From assembly GCA_025450155.1 (NCBI GenBank), contig JANWIB010000134.1:1-9450 (forward strand): DNA of 9,450 nucleotides, written 5' to 3'. The stretch is from Sphingobacteriaceae bacterium. Its GTDB lineage: Bacteria; Bacteroidota; Bacteroidia; Sphingobacteriales; Sphingobacteriaceae. How positions within the stretch are numbered: position 1 is the first letter of the stretch; each line of letters starts with the position of its first letter. Under the pieces are notes generated by a model. It made no database searches, had not been told where the DNA came from, and worked only from the letters and a program-made list of their open reading frames with translations. Below are positions 6,809-9,450 of the stretch, one piece after another. A program made the position numbers and the translations under genes.

Positions 6809-6856
6809 GTGGCTTTTCGGTTACGCCCCGTTTTCAGTGGTTTCCGGTACTCCACT
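6809..6856. repeat. Two tandem hairpin units with similar loops
   Basis: Unit 2 is AGTGG (6836-6840), the 11-nt loop TTTCCGGTACT, then CCACT (6852-6856), a perfect 5-bp stem. Unit 1 is GTGGC (6809-6813), the 11-nt loop TTTTCGGTTAC, then GCCCC (6825-6829), with 4 of 5 pairs. The loops share TTTyCGGT and the units start 27 bases apart. The 48 bases are about 54% GC inside an AT-rich 176-base spacer (6781-6956). They lie in the DUF805 leader on the minus strand. No known RNA family is recognised. The spacer holds only this block and the methyltransferase remnant. Confidence 0.5.
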
Positions 6857-6865
6857 TTTTACAGG

Positions 6866-6950
6866 ATAACGCTTATAATTGATTTATTTTGAAGCAGTTT
6901 AGTTTTTCAAAAAAAATCGGGCTAAAGAAGATGTTAGAATAAAAATTTGA
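6866..6950 (+). pseudogene. Decayed duplicate of the methyltransferase C-terminus
   Basis: The stretch translates as ITLIIDLF, stop, SSLVF, then after a frame shift FKKNRAKEDVRIKI and stop. The intact methyltransferase ends VTITMDLFWIGLVFFKKNQAKEHFKIKF (the run is split here only by the reading: VTITMDLF, then WIGLVFF, then KKNQAKEHFKIKF). The Trp codon TGG has become TGA at 6890-6892, and 2 bases are missing in the T-run before the A8 tract (6909-6916). By hand, 6909-6950 matches 6269-6310 at 32 of 42 bases, collinear to the stop codon. It ends 6 bases before the next gene. No similarity is seen upstream of about 6866, so only the last ~28 codons remain. Confidence 0.7.
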
Positions 6951-6956
6951 AATGAT

Positions 6957-7802
6957 ATGAAAGCTCTTATAATTTTAATCCTATGGACTTTTTGGAATTC
7001 TGCTTTTTCTCAAACTGAACCCTTAGAATCAGCCAGAGATGAACCGCTACAGGTTGATGCTAAACAAATCGATATTCATGATATTGCATTTGGATTTAGC
7101 AACGAAGCCGGTAACCAAACATTAATACTCAATGATGAAAACTCTGACAGCATTGTTCCCTCCAAATTTTCCTTAGCCTTTTCATACGGTGGAAGGCCTT
7201 TTGACATTCATTTCATTCAAGAAAAAAAAGCAGGAATCAAGGATAATAACCGGGCAACTTATCATAATTTTGAAAACAGCGGAGGCTATTTATACAAAAC
7301 CCGATACGGGACTGTAAACAAAGACCATGCTGTTGTGCTCACATCCAGAGATTTTTTTAGGAATCGGATGTTTCTCAAATTAAAAACTGTAGACAAAGGC
7401 CTGTCTAATACAAACAAACTAAAAGTAGAATCAGATAAAGGCCGAAAGATAAAAAGATATAAGGGATTAGTTCAACTTGATGAGAACCGTAGTATTTATC
7501 TATTTGAATTTGAGCGTAAGAAGAATTCTGTATTAGCCGCTTTGGTTTTAATAACTCCGGATAAAATAGTTTATGAAGACTTTCCTGCTGAATACAACAG
7601 TATAAGCACTTGGAGTGTGGATGACGGGGGCGAGTTTGGAATGGAATATATACATGTTCTTGCCGCTTTTGAAAAACAGGGTGTGTTGGAAATCGTAACC
7701 GAATGGGGAGGAGCGGAAGGTTATTCCATTGAATATATGAAAGAAGAAGGAACCAGCTTTAAAACGTTAAAAACAGGGTACCGTTATGCAGCTCCTCTAT
7801 AA
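6957..7802 (+). CDS. Secreted protein of unknown function
   Basis: I do not recognise the family. The 281-residue protein has a clear signal peptide (MKALIILILWTFWNSAFSQ, cleavage likely before TEP) and no lipobox or later membrane segment, so it is probably periplasmic or secreted. Much of it looks beta-rich: SKFSLAFSYGGRPFDIHF (69-86), RSIYLFEFERKKNSVLAALVLI (178-199, broken here only for description) and VLEIVTEWGGAEGYSIEYM (243-261). A basic stretch covers about 151-169. The C-terminal EWGGAEGYSIEYMKEEG looks like a strand-turn-strand repeat unit of a propeller or sandwich, but this is not certain. The start is the ATG at 6957, 6 bases after the methyltransferase remnant; no promoter box or Shine-Dalgarno is evident. 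The next gene follows after 28 bases and is also exported, so the two may be co-transcribed. Confidence 0.85.
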   Translation: MKALIILILWTFWNSAFSQTEPLESARDEPLQVDAKQIDIHDIAFGFSNEAGNQTLILNDENSDSIVPSKFSLAFSYGGRPFDIHFIQEKKAGIKDNNRATYHNFENSGGYLYKTRYGTVNKDHAVVLTSRDFFRNRMFLKLKTVDKGLSNTNKLKVESDKGRKIKRYKGLVQLDENRSIYLFEFERKKNSVLAALVLITPDKIVYEDFPAEYNSISTWSVDDGGEFGMEYIHVLAAFEKQGVLEIVTEWGGAEGYSIEYMKEEGTSFKTLKTGYRYAAPL

Positions 7803-7830
7803 TTAGGACCTAAAAAGAATTTGAATATTA

Positions 7831-8694
7831 ATGATTAAGCAAAAAACCAAACAGGTAAAACCGACACTTTTATCAATAGTATTTTTGTTATTAAATACTG
7901 TCTTATTTGCCCAGGTAAAAGAGAAGACACTATCAACCGGCTTTTATAAGGTGGTAGAAAAAAGCAGTTACAAAGTGATTGATCCTCAATTTCAGGAAAC
8001 ACTTTTTTTAGATACGATTCCTGTTTGTGGTGCAAAAGATTATAAGAAAGTAAATTTAATTTTTAGCCAGGCAGGAATGCCAGAGATAGAAATTCAATTG
8101 GGAGAGCAGGGTACTGAAAAATTTGCAAAAGCAACCAAAGATTATATTGGAAAGAGAATAGCGATAATTACAAATGGTAAATTGCTTATGGCGCCTATTG
8201 TTCATTCTGAGATTTCAACAGGAAGATTAAATATAACTAGTAATCTCAGTGTTCCTGAATTGGAAGGAATTATAGACAGGATTAGAAAAGAATCAAATAT
8301 AAAGCCTAAATCTAAGGAGGAAGAGCAAAAAGAACGAGCAATTTTGCAAGCCTGTTTTACTTTAGATAGCGCTTTAATACAAGCTGATACCGCACAGTTG
8401 GAAAAATTGGTGCATCGTAAACTAAGCCTAGGCCATTATAATGGGTTAATTGAAACGAAACAAGAACTGTTGCAGCACCTTAGCAACGACTATTTAAAAT
8501 ATAATAATATTGAAGAACGTGGCTATAATGACGTGCAGTTTGTTGACAATATAGCTACGGTAAGAAGACAAATTAAAGTGAATGCTACGTTGCAAAATAG
8601 GCCTTTTGATATCACCTTAAAAGTGCTCGAAACATGGATTATGGAAGATAATAATTGGAAATTGCTAAGTAGACAGAGCGTAAAAAAGCAGTAA
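7831..8694 (+). CDS. Secreted SecD P1-head-like / NTF2-like (DUF4440) two-domain protein
   Basis: The 287-residue protein starts with a signal peptide (basic N-terminus, hydrophobic core about 12-26, cleavage likely after FAQ at 28). Residues about 82-150 resemble the P1 head subdomain of SecD: IEIQLGEQGTEKFAKAT, then IGKRIAIITNGKLLMAPIV, HSEISTGRLNITSNLS and VPELEGII match the strand-helix-strand order and the 'GKxLAI..dGkvl.AP.v...I..G...I.g.ft..ea' pattern. The SecD transmembrane part is absent, so this is not a translocase subunit. A charged linker (151-167) leads to an NTF2-like/DUF4440 domain at about 168-287, with ACFTLDSALIQADTAQLEKL, a 'TKQELLQHLSND' helix and the closing ETWIMEDNNWKLLSRQ strand. 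It follows the unrecognised secreted gene by 28 bases and converges on the barrel gene 28 bases away. The domain calls are by pattern memory; the function is unknown. Confidence 0.8.
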   Translation: MIKQKTKQVKPTLLSIVFLLLNTVLFAQVKEKTLSTGFYKVVEKSSYKVIDPQFQETLFLDTIPVCGAKDYKKVNLIFSQAGMPEIEIQLGEQGTEKFAKATKDYIGKRIAIITNGKLLMAPIVHSEISTGRLNITSNLSVPELEGIIDRIRKESNIKPKSKEEEQKERAILQACFTLDSALIQADTAQLEKLVHRKLSLGHYNGLIETKQELLQHLSNDYLKYNNIEERGYNDVQFVDNIATVRRQIKVNATLQNRPFDITLKVLETWIMEDNNWKLLSRQSVKKQ

Positions 8695-8722
8695 TTAAAA
8701 CTTTTTCTATCAATTACTATCC

Positions 8723-9450
8723 TCAAAAAGCCTCACTAAATGAAATATAAAATCCCTTTTGCCGTTTTTCTCCGGTTCTCTTCTCACCTATTCCATAATC
8801 AAAACGGACACTTTGCCCTCTTCCTGGATCAAAGAAATAGCGCATACCTCCTCCATAACTAGGCTTCAAATCTCCAAAGCTGAAATTCCCGTTATTATAC
8901 ACATTCCCTGCACCACCAAACACCGCGAATGCCACCCTTGGAATAATGCGATAGCGCAATTCTGCTTGAGCTGCCAATAAGTTCTCATCCCGGTATCGCC
9001 CCGAATAATAACCTCTCATAATCAGGTCATTGCCCAATTGAGGCAATAAATAAAAAGGTGTTTGTTTGCTCTGTACCGTGTGGTAATAAGTCTGAAAAGC
9101 AAAAACACTTTTACGACTTAAAGCTTTGAACAATCGAAAATCTGCTTTAACCGAACTTCCCGTAAAATTTTCTCCACCAAAAAAGTCTGGCGCATACGAA
9201 TAATTCAATTTCAGGTACAGACCTTTAGTGGTATATGTATTGGTGGTTCGGGTATCAAAAATCTGTGATAACCCAATAAAAAAAACCTTCCCTCCATCCT
9301 TATCTCTTAATAGCGGACTGATAGTATAGATTCCACCAGCTTCTTTGTCCCGGAAACGATAATTTTCAAAGCTGGCATTTATCCCTCCATAATAGTTTTT
9401 CAAAAGCCATTTTTCAACCTCGCCACTCAGTCTGAATAATTTTTGAGTAA
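8723..9450 (-). CDS. BamA/TamA-type (surface antigen D15) outer-membrane protein, C-terminal part
   Basis: The minus-strand frame is open from the stop at 8723-8725 to the right edge; 241 residues are visible and the N-terminus lies outside. A TTG at 9403 is not a start: the frame continues upstream as LFRLSGEVEKWLLKNYYGG. The visible part is the 16-stranded-barrel end of the Omp85 superfamily. It has the strand-rich LKLNYSYAPDFFGGENF, the MRGYYSGRYRDENLLAAQAELRYR segment (the RGY..GRYRD motif that lies in the barrel interior), the VFGGAGNVYNN strand, and the terminal GFYISFSEAF with the final Phe expected for recognition by the Bam machinery. Such proteins insert or export outer-membrane proteins or act as surface porins; which one cannot be told without the POTRA part. 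The gene is convergent with the SecD-head-like gene, and no convincing terminator lies in the 28-base gap. Confidence 0.88.
   Translation of the reverse strand, partial: TQKLFRLSGEVEKWLLKNYYGGINASFENYRFRDKEAGGIYTISPLLRDKDGGKVFFIGLSQIFDTRTTNTYTTKGLYLKLNYSYAPDFFGGENFTGSSVKADFRLFKALSRKSVFAFQTYYHTVQSKQTPFYLLPQLGNDLIMRGYYSGRYRDENLLAAQAELRYRIIPRVAFAVFGGAGNVYNNGNFSFGDLKPSYGGGMRYFFDPGRGQSVRFDYGIGEKRTGEKRQKGFYISFSEAF

Noticed and set aside
6656..6892. A plus-strand open frame running from inside DUF805 to DLF and stop.
   Set aside because: Its first half is antisense to DUF805 and its last codons are the methyltransferase remnant. It joins unrelated pieces and has no gene-like start.
8695..8730. A possible terminator hairpin between the convergent genes (CTTTTT at 8701-8706 against AAAAAG at 8725-8730).
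   Set aside because: The stem is only 6 bp, all A-T except one pair, with an 18-nt loop, and it runs into the end of the barrel gene. It is no better than chance in AT-rich DNA.

Overview
The window looks like a piece of chromosome from a Bacteroidota bacterium, probably from the Chitinophagaceae/Sphingobacteriia side of the phylum (the family-level placement is inference). The reasons are the AT-rich sequence, genes of Bacteroidota-typical families (DUF5777 barrel with YceI, an 'HSPFV'-type methyltransferase, a secreted protein carrying a SecD P1-head-like domain), promoter-like sequences of the phylum's TTTG-N20-TAnnTTTG type, and almost no Shine-Dalgarno sequences in front of genes. There is no rRNA, tRNA, CRISPR array or recognisable transposase, and no gene-free stretch longer than 300 bases.

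Left part (1-3321, all minus strand): a DUF5777-like outer-membrane barrel protein that runs off the left edge, a secreted YceI-family protein 3 bases upstream of it, and an intact glucose-6-phosphate isomerase (pgi). The YceI/DUF5777 pair looks like an operon with its own promoter and a palindrome behind pgi.

Middle part (3474-6310): prfB (peptide chain release factor 2) lies divergent from pgi and is interrupted by the classic autoregulatory +1 frameshift site, an in-frame UGA at codon 21. It converges on a SirB1-like transglutaminase-fold protein, which is divergent from a SAM-dependent methyltransferase. Both prfB and the methyltransferase have a -7-type promoter box ending only 4-6 bases before the ATG, so their mRNAs may be almost leaderless.

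Right part (6311-9450): a perfect 16-bp inverted repeat separates the methyltransferase from a convergent DUF805 membrane protein gene. Upstream of DUF805 there are two similar small hairpin units. Next comes a decayed copy of the last ~28 codons of the methyltransferase, with a nonsense mutation and a 2-base deletion. DUF805 is therefore bracketed by imperfect direct repeats 640-642 bases apart, which points to an old duplication or insertion. Two secreted proteins of unknown role follow, one unrecognised and one joining a SecD P1-head-like domain to an NTF2/DUF4440-like domain. The window ends in the C-terminal barrel of a BamA/TamA-type outer-membrane protein that runs off the right edge.

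Most genes are ordinary core genes and do not form one pathway. The most noteworthy parts are the methyltransferase remnant with its bracketed DUF805 segment, the paired hairpin units, the prfB recoding site in a phylum that avoids Shine-Dalgarno initiation, and the two exported orphan proteins. I found no complete new defence or mobile system.
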